Positions 27,878 to 36,950 are shown, numbered from the stretch's first letter. The stretch: 64,000 nucleotides of DNA from Leeuwenhoekiella polynyae (GCF_042683665.1 NZ_JBHUOO010000015.1), one strand, 5' to 3'. Notes: a model not told the origin generated them from the sequence alone. A program made the numbers and translations.

Positions 27878-30800
27878 AGCTATTGTACTCATAGTATTAG
27901 GTTTTGTCGTTTTTTCGTGTTCTAAAGCGCCCGAATTATTTACCAATCCTGAGACTGAAAAAATCGGAGTTAGCTTCCAGAATGCACTTACTGCGACTGA
28001 AGATATGAACATCTTAGATTACCTCTATTTTTATAACGGAGGTGGTCTAGCTATAGGTGACATCAACAACGACGGATTGCCAGATGTGTATTTTTCGGGT
28101 AATCAGGTAAAAAATGAACTCTACCTCAATAAAGGAAATCTAAAATTTGAGAATATCACTGAAGCTGCCGGTGTTGCCGGAAATAGCGATTGGAATACTG
28201 GTGCTGTAATGGGCGATATCAACGGAGATGGCTTTCTGGATATATATGTTTGTGCCGTTGTAGGGCTTAACGGTCTGAACGGTTACAACGAACTTTTTAT
28301 AAACAATGGTGATGGTACTTTCACTGAGAAAGCTTCAGAATATGGTCTTGATCTGGATACCTTTTCTTCTTCTGCAGCCTTTTTAGATTATGACCTGGAT
28401 GGTGATCTAGATATCTATATTCTAAATCATGCGGTACATACTCAGAGTTCATTTGGGAAAGCAGATTTGCGATACGAGCGCAATCCACAAACCGGTGACC
28501 GCCTGATGCGAAATGATGGAGATCATTTTACAGACGTGAGCGAAGAAGCGGGTATTTATGGCGGAATAAACAGCTATGGATTAGGTATAGCAGTATCAGA
28601 TTTTAATCTAGATGGTTATCCTGATATCTACATTGGTAACGATTTTCACGAAGATGATTATTACTACTTAAATAATGGCGACGGTTCATTTACCGAAGCA
28701 TTGAAAAAGCATTTTGGGCATACTAGCAGATTTTCTATGGGTAGTGATGTTGCGGATTTAAACCATGACGGTTGGCCAGATCTGATCTCGTTAGATATGC
28801 TTCCACAAGATGAGAAGGTTTTAAAAGCATCTGAAGGTGATGACAATATACAAACACAGCGCCTGCGCACAGACCGTTACGGATATCACTACCAGTTTAC
28901 CCGAAATATGCTATTTATTAACCGCGAAGGTGGTAACTATCAGGAGACGGCTTTATTAAGTGGCGTTGCAGCTACAGACTGGAGTTGGAGTGCTCTTTTT
29001 GGCGATTACAATCAAGATATGCAGCAAGATTTATTCATTTCAAATGGCATCCCAAAACGTCCCAATGATCTGGATTATATAAAGTTTGTATCAAGTGACC
29101 AGATTCAAAATAAAATAAATAATACAGCGCTTATAGATCAAAAAGCCTTAGATCTTATGCCTAGCGGAACTACTCATAATTATGTATACGAAGGCAGTGA
29201 AGATCTCAATTTTAAAGATCAGTCCGGTAAATGGATCGCAAATGACACCATCGTTTCTGGAGCCACAGCCTATGCAGATTTAGATAATGACGGAGACCTC
29301 GATTTGGTGACCAATAATATCAATGCTGCACCTACTTTTTACATCAACCAGACTAATCAAAAAGCAAACTACCTTAAAATTAAACTGACTTCAAAAAGCA
29401 AAAATGAGTTTGCCATTGGTGCTAAAATCTACGCCTATGCCAATGGAATAAAACAGTTTAAAGAACTCTATACGGTGAGAGGTTTTCAGGCATCTTCAGA
29501 ACCATTAATTCATTTTGGGTTAGCCCAGGAAAAAATAGTAGATTCTATTCGCATTATTTGGCCAGATAAGACCAGCCAAAAATTAACTAATGTTGAAGCC
29601 AATCAAACGTTGACAATAAAGGAAGAAAACACTCAACCCTTTAATTTTGGCAATCTCAAACCAAGAAAAAAGATACTTTTTACAGCAGTCACAGACAGCT
29701 TAGGCCTTGACTTTGTTCATAAAGAAGATGCCTATTCAGACTTTGATCGGGAGAAATTAATTCCGTATCAGATAGGTGATCGCGGACCAGCAATTGCTCA
29801 AGGCGATATAGATGGTGATGGCAAAGAAGACTTATTCTTTGGGGGTTCTAAATACATCGCTTCTCAAATTTATCTACAAAAAGATTCTACCTATCAGCGC
29901 ATTAGTTACCCGGCTATTGTCAATGATTCTATTAATGAAGAGGTTTCTGCAGTTATAGCTGATTTTGATCAGAATGGAAAAAATGATCTAATGACCGGTA
30001 CTGCGGGAGGTGACTTTTTTAACAGAGCAAAACCCTTAATAGATGGTTTGTATTTAAATACAGTAGAAGGTTTTGAGAAGTCAACTATGCCAGAGCTTTT
30101 TGACAATACTTCGGTATTAGCGGCCTATGATTATGATAACGATGGCGATCTGGATGTCTTTGCAGGAACTCAAAGTATCACAGGAAGTTTTGGTAAAATA
30201 CCGGTTTCTTATCTTTTAGAGAATGCTAAGGGTTCTTTCCGCGTAGCGCAAGAATTTAAAGACCTGGGTATGGTAACTGCAGCCGTTTGGGATGATTTTA
30301 GTGGCGATGGCGTACAAGATCTTATTATAGTGGGTGAATGGATGGAGCCTACTTTTCTTAAAAATGAAAATGGAAAACTTACCCGAACTGAAGTTATAAA
30401 CGAAAAATTGAACGGACTCTGGCAAGGTATTATTCCGTTTGATATTGACGGCGACGGCGACACCGATTATATATTAGGTAATTGGGGCGAAAACAGTAAA
30501 TTTAAAGCTTCTGCAGATGTTCCGATGTTGCTCTATTACAATGATTTTGACAACAATGGGCAAACAGAAACTATTGTAACTACCGCAAAAAACGGAAAAT
30601 ACTACCCCTTAATGGGACTAGACGCTTTAGCCTCACAAGTAGTGAGTTTCAAGAAAAAATACCATAGCTATAAAGATTTTGCCGGTCAAACCATTGAGGA
30701 AATTCTTAATGAAGACCAATTAGAAACAAGTAAAAAACTTGAAGTAAACACGCTTAAAACCGGGTATTTGCGCAATGATAACGGGCAATTTACCTTTGTT

Positions 30801-31109
30801 CCGTTAGGCTATGATTTTCAGGTTGCTCCCATATTAAGTTTTTGTAAATTTGACTTTGATAATGACGGTAGAGATGAGGTTCTCGCGGCAGGAAACTATT
30901 TTGGCGTTCAACCCTTTCACGGAAGATTAGACAGCTTTGGTGGAGTTTTAATTAAAAACGCTGACACGTTTATTCCCGGGGATCAAATCGGTTTAGACTT
31001 CACACAAAAATCAATTCGTCATTTAAATATTCTTTCATTAAAAGGTCAAAAGTATTTACTTGCAACACCTAATGACGCAGCCATCCAACTTTATAAACTG
31101 AAAAATTAA
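27870..31109 (+). CDS. FG-GAP/VCBS repeat lipoprotein with ASPIC/UnbV domain, copy 3
   Basis: 1,079 residues from the ATG at 27870, which gives a compact lipoprotein signal (MNKAIVLIVLGFVVFSC). An ATG at 27840 would add ten polar residues. The gene starts inside the end of copy 2 (8-bp overlap). The opening shared by all three copies is present (FQNALTATEDMNILDYLYFY, then NGGGLAIGDINNDG), as are ASPIC/UnbV (TVRGFQASSEPLIHFGLAQ, IIWPDKTSQ) and the terminal LDSFGGVLIKN. It is closer to copy 1 in the opening (NILDYLYFYNGGG versus NILNYLYFYNGGG), suggesting the order of duplications. Ligand unknown. Confidence 0.85.
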   Translation: MNKAIVLIVLGFVVFSCSKAPELFTNPETEKIGVSFQNALTATEDMNILDYLYFYNGGGLAIGDINNDGLPDVYFSGNQVKNELYLNKGNLKFENITEAAGVAGNSDWNTGAVMGDINGDGFLDIYVCAVVGLNGLNGYNELFINNGDGTFTEKASEYGLDLDTFSSSAAFLDYDLDGDLDIYILNHAVHTQSSFGKADLRYERNPQTGDRLMRNDGDHFTDVSEEAGIYGGINSYGLGIAVSDFNLDGYPDIYIGNDFHEDDYYYLNNGDGSFTEALKKHFGHTSRFSMGSDVADLNHDGWPDLISLDMLPQDEKVLKASEGDDNIQTQRLRTDRYGYHYQFTRNMLFINREGGNYQETALLSGVAATDWSWSALFGDYNQDMQQDLFISNGIPKRPNDLDYIKFVSSDQIQNKINNTALIDQKALDLMPSGTTHNYVYEGSEDLNFKDQSGKWIANDTIVSGATAYADLDNDGDLDLVTNNINAAPTFYINQTNQKANYLKIKLTSKSKNEFAIGAKIYAYANGIKQFKELYTVRGFQASSEPLIHFGLAQEKIVDSIRIIWPDKTSQKLTNVEANQTLTIKEENTQPFNFGNLKPRKKILFTAVTDSLGLDFVHKEDAYSDFDREKLIPYQIGDRGPAIAQGDIDGDGKEDLFFGGSKYIASQIYLQKDSTYQRISYPAIVNDSINEEVSAVIADFDQNGKNDLMTGTAGGDFFNRAKPLIDGLYLNTVEGFEKSTMPELFDNTSVLAAYDYDNDGDLDVFAGTQSITGSFGKIPVSYLLENAKGSFRVAQEFKDLGMVTAAVWDDFSGDGVQDLIIVGEWMEPTFLKNENGKLTRTEVINEKLNGLWQGIIPFDIDGDGDTDYILGNWGENSKFKASADVPMLLYYNDFDNNGQTETIVTTAKNGKYYPLMGLDALASQVVSFKKKYHSYKDFAGQTIEEILNEDQLETSKKLEVNTLKTGYLRNDNGQFTFVPLGYDFQVAPILSFCKFDFDNDGRDEVLAAGNYFGVQPFHGRLDSFGGVLIKNADTFIPGDQIGLDFTQKSIRHLNILSLKGQKYLLATPNDAAIQLYKLKN

Positions 31110-31158
31110 AAACAAGCATTCATCTTTAATGATGCATTTCTTAAATTAAGTTAGGACT

Positions 31159-32508
31159 ATGTTTAAAAAAATAAGTTTAGTTTTTATAGCCGCACTGGTA
31201 ATTACTTCTTGTGCTAAAGAAGAAGTACCGCTTAAAGTAACACCAGATGATTACAACAATGCGGTAGATAAAGTGACCGAAGTAATCATTCACGATATTT
31301 TCTCACCGCCTGTTGCCAGTCGTATCTACTCCTATTCTAATATTGCTGCGTACGAAGTTTTAGCACAAAACAACCCCGATTATGTGACTTTAGCCGGTCA
31401 ATTAACAGACTTAAAAGAAACTCCTAAACCTGATGCCGGTGCATCTGTGAATTATGATGTCGCTGCATTGATTGCTCAAATGGAAATAGCAAAAAGTCTT
31501 ATTTTTTCTGAAGATCGAATTACTGAGATGCGCGACAGTTTATATATGAAATGGGAAGACCAGAATCCTACAGAATTAGCAGCTTCTAAAGACTATGGTT
31601 TAAAAGTTGCTGATCACATTAAAAGCTGGATGGATGGGGATATGTACAAGCAAACGCGTACGATGCCTAAATTCTCGGTAAATCCTGACAATCCCTCAAG
31701 ATGGCAACCTACTCCTCCTGCTTATATGGATGGAATAGAACCGCATTGGATGAAGATTCGCACCTTTGTAATTGACTCTGCTTCTCAATTTAAACCCATT
31801 CCACCACCAGAATTTTCTATGGAAGAAGACTCTGAATTTTACAAGCAATTGATGGAAGTTTACAATGTACGTAATGAGATGTCTGATGAAGGAGACGACT
31901 CAGAAAAAGTGGCGATCGCTCAGTTCTGGGATTGTAACCCGTATGTTTCTACGCATAAGGGGCATTTAATGTTTGCCACAAAAAAGATTACTCCAGGTGG
32001 CCACTGGGTCGGGATTGTAAAAATTGCCACAAAAAAAGCCAATGCAGATTTGATGGAGACTGTTTACGCATACACAAAGACCTCTATCGCGCTTTTTGAT
32101 GGCTTTATAAGTTGTTGGGATGAAAAGTACAGAAGTAACCTCATACGTCCCGAAACACTCATTAATCAGCATATAGATGACAGTTGGGCTCCTGTTTTAC
32201 AAACACCTCCTTTTCCTGAGTACAGCAGTGGCCACTCTGTAGTTTCTGGTGCAGCGGCCGAGGTTCTTACACAAATCTACGGAGATAATTTTCAGTTTGA
32301 CGATGATACCGAAACCGCATACGGACTTCCCATACGTAGTTTTGACTCCTTTAGACAAGCATCTTCAGAAGCTGCTTTAAGCAGACTTTACGGGGGTATT
32401 CATTACCGTGCCGCTATTGACGAAGGTTTAAAACAAGGTCGTCAGTTAGGTCAGTTTGTGGTTAAAAATCTTATCATGAAAAACAATACCGCTCAAGCTT
32501 CAAATTAA
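31159..32508 (+). CDS. Vanadium-dependent haloperoxidase / PAP2-family lipoprotein
   Basis: 449 residues, lipobox ITSC (Cys about 18). The acid phosphatase/haloperoxidase signature is visible: K-x6-RP (Lys323 to Arg330), SSGH (356-359; the usual first residue is Pro) and SR-x5-H (Ser408 to His415, the residue that binds vanadate or forms phosphohistidine). The long all-helical N-terminal half fits the haloperoxidase-like branch rather than a small PAP2 phosphatase. It would act outside the cytoplasm, oxidising halide with peroxide or hydrolysing a phosphate ester; sequence alone does not decide. It lies 49 bp after VCBS copy 3. Confidence 0.82.
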   Translation: MFKKISLVFIAALVITSCAKEEVPLKVTPDDYNNAVDKVTEVIIHDIFSPPVASRIYSYSNIAAYEVLAQNNPDYVTLAGQLTDLKETPKPDAGASVNYDVAALIAQMEIAKSLIFSEDRITEMRDSLYMKWEDQNPTELAASKDYGLKVADHIKSWMDGDMYKQTRTMPKFSVNPDNPSRWQPTPPAYMDGIEPHWMKIRTFVIDSASQFKPIPPPEFSMEEDSEFYKQLMEVYNVRNEMSDEGDDSEKVAIAQFWDCNPYVSTHKGHLMFATKKITPGGHWVGIVKIATKKANADLMETVYAYTKTSIALFDGFISCWDEKYRSNLIRPETLINQHIDDSWAPVLQTPPFPEYSSGHSVVSGAAAEVLTQIYGDNFQFDDDTETAYGLPIRSFDSFRQASSEAALSRLYGGIHYRAAIDEGLKQGRQLGQFVVKNLIMKNNTAQASN

Positions 32509-32516
32509 TTGCATTT

Positions 32517-33428
32517 ATGAAAAAAGGACTTCTTGCCATTGGTGTAATATTGTGTATTGCCGCAGGTTGGTATTTGTTTATTAAGCCAAGTGATTATATC
32601 ATCAACTTTAAAGTAAAAACAACTCCGGGTACCATAGTTCAATCTATAAAAAGTTGGAACAGCAATTTAACCGCGAGTACCATTACCGAGCAGCACGGAA
32701 CCTCAGCTATTGTTCAAGAGCGGCAATTTGGCGATTCAACGGTAACGTATTCCTTTAACGTTTATCCGCTTAATGATTCGATCACCAAAGTAAGCGTGGG
32801 CGTCAAAGACGCTGAGCACAGCCTAAAAAACCGGCTAACAGTGCCTTTTACCAATACACTTTTTAAGGATCGAAGTACTGCTAATGCAATGGATTTTTAC
32901 GAGACACTTAATCAGCATCTTAAAGAGATTAAAATAGAAGTTACGGGCATTGAAAAAACACCTTCTACCTATTGTGCGTACATTTCCTTAAAAAGTATGC
33001 AAGAAGCAAAAGCCTTAGGGATGATGCGTAATTACGGTTATATAGGCGACGTTCTTACGCGCAACAATGTTGAAATGAACGGCCCTCCATTTGTAGAAGT
33101 AACCGAATGGAATCAAAAGACAGACAGTATTTCTTACAATTTTTGCTTTCCCATTATTCGCTCTGAAAACCTGCCCATTACTGACGAAATTAAATACAAA
33201 CGCTTGTTTACAAAAGATGCCATTCACGCGGTATATAACGGCAACTACATCACTTCAGATCGTGCCTGGTACGCGCTTTTGGCTTACGCGAAACAAAATA
33301 ACATTGAAGTCGACCCCAAACCTCTGGAAGTATTTTTCAATAACCCTAATATGGGCGGAAATGCTATGGAATGGAAAGCAGATATTTATATGCCTTTGAA
33401 ACAGGAAAATCCCGTAAAGGTAGATTAG
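32517..33428 (+). CDS. Membrane-anchored SRPBCC + GyrI-like ligand-binding protein
   Basis: 303 residues, 8 bp after the haloperoxidase gene. One N-terminal membrane helix (about 4-22) is followed by a lipid/START-like SRPBCC region (about 30-140) and a C-terminal GyrI-like effector-binding domain (about 150-300). That domain has the usual features: a PFVEVTEW strand, IHAVYNGNY near 240 and a final ADIYMPLK strand. GyrI-like domains bind small hydrophobic or cationic compounds. Here there is no DNA-binding domain, so it is not a regulator of the AraC type. Operon position suggests it binds a product or substrate of the VCBS/haloperoxidase cluster. Confidence 0.65.
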   Translation: MKKGLLAIGVILCIAAGWYLFIKPSDYIINFKVKTTPGTIVQSIKSWNSNLTASTITEQHGTSAIVQERQFGDSTVTYSFNVYPLNDSITKVSVGVKDAEHSLKNRLTVPFTNTLFKDRSTANAMDFYETLNQHLKEIKIEVTGIEKTPSTYCAYISLKSMQEAKALGMMRNYGYIGDVLTRNNVEMNGPPFVEVTEWNQKTDSISYNFCFPIIRSENLPITDEIKYKRLFTKDAIHAVYNGNYITSDRAWYALLAYAKQNNIEVDPKPLEVFFNNPNMGGNAMEWKADIYMPLKQENPVKVD

Positions 33429-33446
33429 TGGGAAATTTCCGAATAT

Positions 33447-34067
33447 TTAATTTATTAAATCAAAAGAGAGCTTAATCCCTTGTATCACCATTGTTGTACC
33501 AATGATGGCAATGATCAATCCCATAATTTTACCAACTACCGAAATTACATTTTCTCCTATTTTACGAGCAATAAAATCACTGAGACTAAAGGCTATATAG
33601 GTGAGTAAGCACATCAACCCAAAGATCAAAATTACCAGACCTATATTTACATAAGAAGGATTCGACACAAAATTGGTTGCTGTAACTATTGTACCGGGGC
33701 CAGCTAAAATGGGGATCGCTAATGGAGATACCGCAATATTCTCATCAAAATTAGGCTCTTTTAAATGCTTTACATTGGACTTTTTAGACTGAAGCATTTC
33801 AAACCCCACGTAAAATATTAAGATTCCTCCAGTGATTTTAAATGCCGGAATGGTTATTCCAAAAAGTCCAAAAATAAACTTTCCCAGAACTACAAAAACC
33901 GTTATAATAATAAACGCAACCAGAACAGCTCGTTTATTCACATTTTGTTTTTCTTCACGGGTTGCACCTTCAGTAAGTGATATAAAAATAGGAATGTTTG
34001 ACAACGGATTCATTATCGCAAAAAAGCCAGTAAAAACAGATATTGAATAGGTTAGAATATCATCCAT
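33447..34067 (-). CDS. MarC-family integral membrane protein
   Basis: 206 residues from the ATG at 34067; an in-frame TTG three codons earlier is less likely. Six membrane helices, with the MarC hallmarks AIMNPLSNIPIFISLT near 17-32 and PLAIPILAGPGTI near 115. Despite the name, MarC proteins are not shown to be drug pumps and are treated as possible small-molecule transporters. It is convergent with the SRPBCC/GyrI gene and 39 bp downstream of a small membrane protein on the same strand. Confidence 0.88.
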   Translation of the reverse strand: MDDILTYSISVFTGFFAIMNPLSNIPIFISLTEGATREEKQNVNKRAVLVAFIIITVFVVLGKFIFGLFGITIPAFKITGGILIFYVGFEMLQSKKSNVKHLKEPNFDENIAVSPLAIPILAGPGTIVTATNFVSNPSYVNIGLVILIFGLMCLLTYIAFSLSDFIARKIGENVISVVGKIMGLIIAIIGTTMVIQGIKLSFDLIN

Positions 34068-34106
34068 AAGTGTCAATTTAATTTAGGGGTTTAATGAAAT
34101 ATACAA

Positions 34107-34565
34107 TTAAATCTCAATATCAAGAACCTTATTCTCTGCAGCTGCATCCTTATCTTTCTTTCTACCAACGTTTACGCCTATCGCTATACCGAAAAGCATT
34201 CCTATACTTAAATATGACATATTACCCAATGCTGCTCCAAAAGCGGCTCCCATCGGAATACCAAATGCTGCCATGCCTACTGCTAACCACTTACTGCGAT
34301 AATGATTTTTAGTTACGATACCGGCTTCTTTTTCTAAAAAAGTCAAAATTTCAAATTGAGATTTTCTAATCTTCTTCTGCAACTTTTTATCAGAACCTTT
34401 AAAGCTATTCAGTTCTTCTATGTTTATATTTATTTCAGTTATTACTTTATCTGAAAATTCTTTTAATTGTAGTTCCGCAAGTATCTTATTCAGCTTCTCA
34501 AACTGCTTATAAATTTTGCTGTCAGGGTTTAGATTTTGGCGAGTTTTAAGTTGTTTTAATTCTAT
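34107..34565 (-). CDS. Small membrane protein with coiled N-terminal half; start codon unclear
   Basis: The frame shows two glycine-rich membrane helices near the C-terminus (WLAVGMAAFGIPMG, then YLSIGMLFGIAIG) and a lysine-rich tail. The first conventional start (TTG at 34382) gives 91 residues, but the frame stays open upstream to a stop at 34599-34601. The added residues look coding: a charged, heptad-like helix (ELKQLKTRQNL, QFEKLNKILAELQLKEF). This stretch contains no ATG, GTG or TTG. ATA at 34563-34565 sits where an ATG would give a sensible N-terminus and is used here as the tentative start (152 residues). Function unknown. Confidence 0.5.
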   Translation of the reverse strand: MELKQLKTRQNLNPDSKIYKQFEKLNKILAELQLKEFSDKVITEININIEELNSFKGSDKKLQKKIRKSQFEILTFLEKEAGIVTKNHYRSKWLAVGMAAFGIPMGAAFGAALGNMSYLSIGMLFGIAIGVNVGRKKDKDAAAENKVLDIEI

Positions 34566-34582
34566 AATAAGTTCTACATAAA

Positions 34583-34620
34583 CAAAAAAAGCCTTTGCTT
34601 ATAAATTAAGCAAAGGCTGA
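34583..34620 (-). terminator. Intrinsic terminator after the GH65 gene
   Basis: An 11-bp perfect stem (AGCCTTTGCTT at 34590-34600, AAGCAAAGGCT at 34608-34618) with a 7-nt loop and a T-run on the minus strand. It ends the lacI-pgmB-GH65 operon and separates it from the small membrane protein. Confidence 0.85.
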
Positions 34621-34641
34621 ATTCTTCAAGTAATTTCTAAT

Positions 34642-36948
34642 TTAAACTTCAACTGCTGCATCAGAAGTTACTCGTATTTGTTTACCATCAACTAAAATAT
34701 CCAGATCATCACCGGTATCAAGACTAAAGATGTATTTATCTTTACCCACTGCTACTTTTAGTATCTGATTTCTAAAATTCAGTTTAAAGGAAAAACCTTC
34801 CCAGGCCTTTGGCATTTTTGGAGCAAAAGATAACATATCATCTTTAATTCGCATTCCCCCAAAACCTTCAACAACACTCATCCAGGTACCCGCCATACTT
34901 GTAATGTGTAAGCCTTCGTGTACTTCTTTATTATAGTCGTCAAGATCTAAGCGAGAGGTTCTCAAGTAAAATTCATAAGCTTGATCCATCTGTCCTAATT
35001 TTGCAGCTTGAATCGCGTGAACGCATGGACTTAATGAAGACTCGTGAACGGTAAATGGTTCATAAAAGTCAAAATGCTTCTTGAGTTCTTCTTCTGTAAA
35101 GTGATCTTCAAAAACATAAAAACCCTGAAGCGTATCTGCTTGTTTTATATAAGGTGATCGTAAAATTCTGTCCCAGCTCCATTTTTGATTGATAGGCCGT
35201 TCTGCTTTATCAAGATCTGCAACAGTTACCAGCTCTTTATCTAAGAAACCGTCTTGCTGTAAATACACACCTTCTTCTTCAGAAAAAGGTAAATACATTT
35301 TTTCTGAAATATTGATCCAAGAATTTAATTCTTCATTAGAGACACCGGTTACTTCTGCAATTCGTTTGTAATCTGAACTAAATTCTTTAGCAACCTTTTT
35401 AGTATGCTCTACCGCATAACTCAGGCACCATTTTGCAAGATAGTTGGTGTAAAAATTATTGTTTACGTTGTTTTCATATTCATTAGGCCCAGTCACTCCA
35501 AGAATTACAAACTGCTCTTTTTTGGCAGACCAAGTAGCACGTTGTTTCCAAAAACGAGCTACTGCGATCATAACTTCTAAACCTTTTTCAGGAATATAGC
35601 TGTAATCACCCGTATAATTCACATAATCTCTAATAGCAAATATCATCGCTCCATTACGATGTATTTCTTCAAAAGTGATTTCCCATTCATTATGGCACTC
35701 TTCCCCATTCATCGTAACCATAGGATACAATGCTGCTCCATTTTTAAAGCCTAACTTTTGAGCATTTTCAATTGCTTTTTCTAAGTGATTGTAGCGATAA
35801 GTCAACAAATTACGCGCAACCTCTTGATCTTTGGTAGCCATATAAAAGGGCAAACAATACGCTTCGGTATCCCAATAGGTTGAACCACCATACTTCTCTC
35901 CGGTAAATCCTTTAGGACCTATATTTAAACGGGCGTCTTTTCCTAAATAAGTTTGATTCAATTGAAAAATATTGAAACGAATTCCTTGCTGCGCTTTTAC
36001 ATCACCTTCAATAACAATATCTGCCATTGACCAGATTGCTGCCCAATCTTCTTTTTGTTTGGATAATAAACTATCAAAACCTTCTTCTAACGCAATATCT
36101 AAAACTGAAGTCGCTGCTTTCTTTAAATCATCTTTATCGTGGTTGAAAGAAGTGATATATCCTGCATATTTTTGGATAGCAAAAGTTTCTCCCTCACGTA
36201 TATCGGTTTCGTAAACATGACCTATGTAGCTATCAGTTTTATTGGTTTTGAGCGTCAGAGAAATTTCTTTCCCATCTACTGTAAAGGTGTTAGACATTGC
36301 GGTACATACATAGAAAAATGTTTTCATCGTATGCGCAGAAATAAAAGCTTTATTTCCGTCTTCTGCTACTTCTAAAGTATTCCAGAATTTATCATCCCAG
36401 TTTGTGTCTTCATTGGTGATACCGCTATCTAAATAAGGCTCATAACTAATACTCACGTCTTTATTGAGGGGAGTAACCTCATAATTAATGGCCCCCAATT
36501 CATCATGCTCTAAACTCAAAAAGCGTTTAGACTTCACTTTAAGTTGGGTTCCATTTTGAAGTTCGGCTTCAAAGCTTCTGCCCAACCAGCCTTCTTTCAT
36601 ATTGAGTTCGCGACGGAATTTTGACACGCTTTTTGCTGTGTTCAAATCCAGTGACTCCCCATCAACTTTTACTTTTATACCTATCCAACTAGGTGCATTA
36701 AGCACTTTTGTAAAATACTCCGGGTAACCATTTTTCCACCAGCCTACGCGGGTTTTGTCAGGATAATAGACACCTCCTATATAACTTCCCTGAAATGTTT
36801 TTCCACTATACTCTTCTTCAAAATTGGCACGCTGTCCCATTGCTCCATTACCTATACTAAACAGGCTTTCTGAAGATTTTACGCGTTCTCTTTCAAATCC
36901 TTCTTCTATCACTGCCCAGGGAGCAGGTACTATATAATCTTGATTCAT
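34642..36948 (-). CDS. GH65 disaccharide phosphorylase (maltose/kojibiose/trehalose type)
   Basis: 768 residues, the normal GH65 phosphorylase length. An N-terminal beta-sandwich (about 10-270), a helical linker and an (alpha/alpha)6 barrel are followed by a C-terminal sheet. The catalytic Glu lies in VTGPNEYENN (Glu about 490), and the phosphate-site region is HESSLSPCVHA near 640. It splits an alpha-linked glucose disaccharide with inorganic phosphate, giving beta-glucose 1-phosphate and glucose. The beta-phosphoglucomutase gene 2 bp upstream consumes that product. Maltose is the commonest substrate in Bacteroidota; kojibiose, nigerose or trehalose are possible. No signal peptide: cytoplasmic. 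Confidence 0.9.
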   Translation of the reverse strand: MNQDYIVPAPWAVIEEGFERERVKSSESLFSIGNGAMGQRANFEEEYSGKTFQGSYIGGVYYPDKTRVGWWKNGYPEYFTKVLNAPSWIGIKVKVDGESLDLNTAKSVSKFRRELNMKEGWLGRSFEAELQNGTQLKVKSKRFLSLEHDELGAINYEVTPLNKDVSISYEPYLDSGITNEDTNWDDKFWNTLEVAEDGNKAFISAHTMKTFFYVCTAMSNTFTVDGKEISLTLKTNKTDSYIGHVYETDIREGETFAIQKYAGYITSFNHDKDDLKKAATSVLDIALEEGFDSLLSKQKEDWAAIWSMADIVIEGDVKAQQGIRFNIFQLNQTYLGKDARLNIGPKGFTGEKYGGSTYWDTEAYCLPFYMATKDQEVARNLLTYRYNHLEKAIENAQKLGFKNGAALYPMVTMNGEECHNEWEITFEEIHRNGAMIFAIRDYVNYTGDYSYIPEKGLEVMIAVARFWKQRATWSAKKEQFVILGVTGPNEYENNVNNNFYTNYLAKWCLSYAVEHTKKVAKEFSSDYKRIAEVTGVSNEELNSWINISEKMYLPFSEEEGVYLQQDGFLDKELVTVADLDKAERPINQKWSWDRILRSPYIKQADTLQGFYVFEDHFTEEELKKHFDFYEPFTVHESSLSPCVHAIQAAKLGQMDQAYEFYLRTSRLDLDDYNKEVHEGLHITSMAGTWMSVVEGFGGMRIKDDMLSFAPKMPKAWEGFSFKLNFRNQILKVAVGKDKYIFSLDTGDDLDILVDGKQIRVTSDAAVEV

Positions 36949-36950
36949 GG

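Noticed and set aside
31110..31158. Possible hairpin between VCBS copy 3 and the haloperoxidase gene
   Set aside because: The stem needs a bulge and lacks a T-run; not strong enough to call a terminator.
16423..33428. Secondary-metabolite cluster suggested by the haloperoxidase-like gene
   Set aside because: No polyketide, non-ribosomal peptide, terpene cyclase or tailoring gene is present; SusC/D points to nutrient or metabolite uptake.
16423..33428. Classical polysaccharide utilisation locus
   Set aside because: There is no glycoside hydrolase, lyase, esterase or sulfatase among the seven genes, so the label would be misleading.
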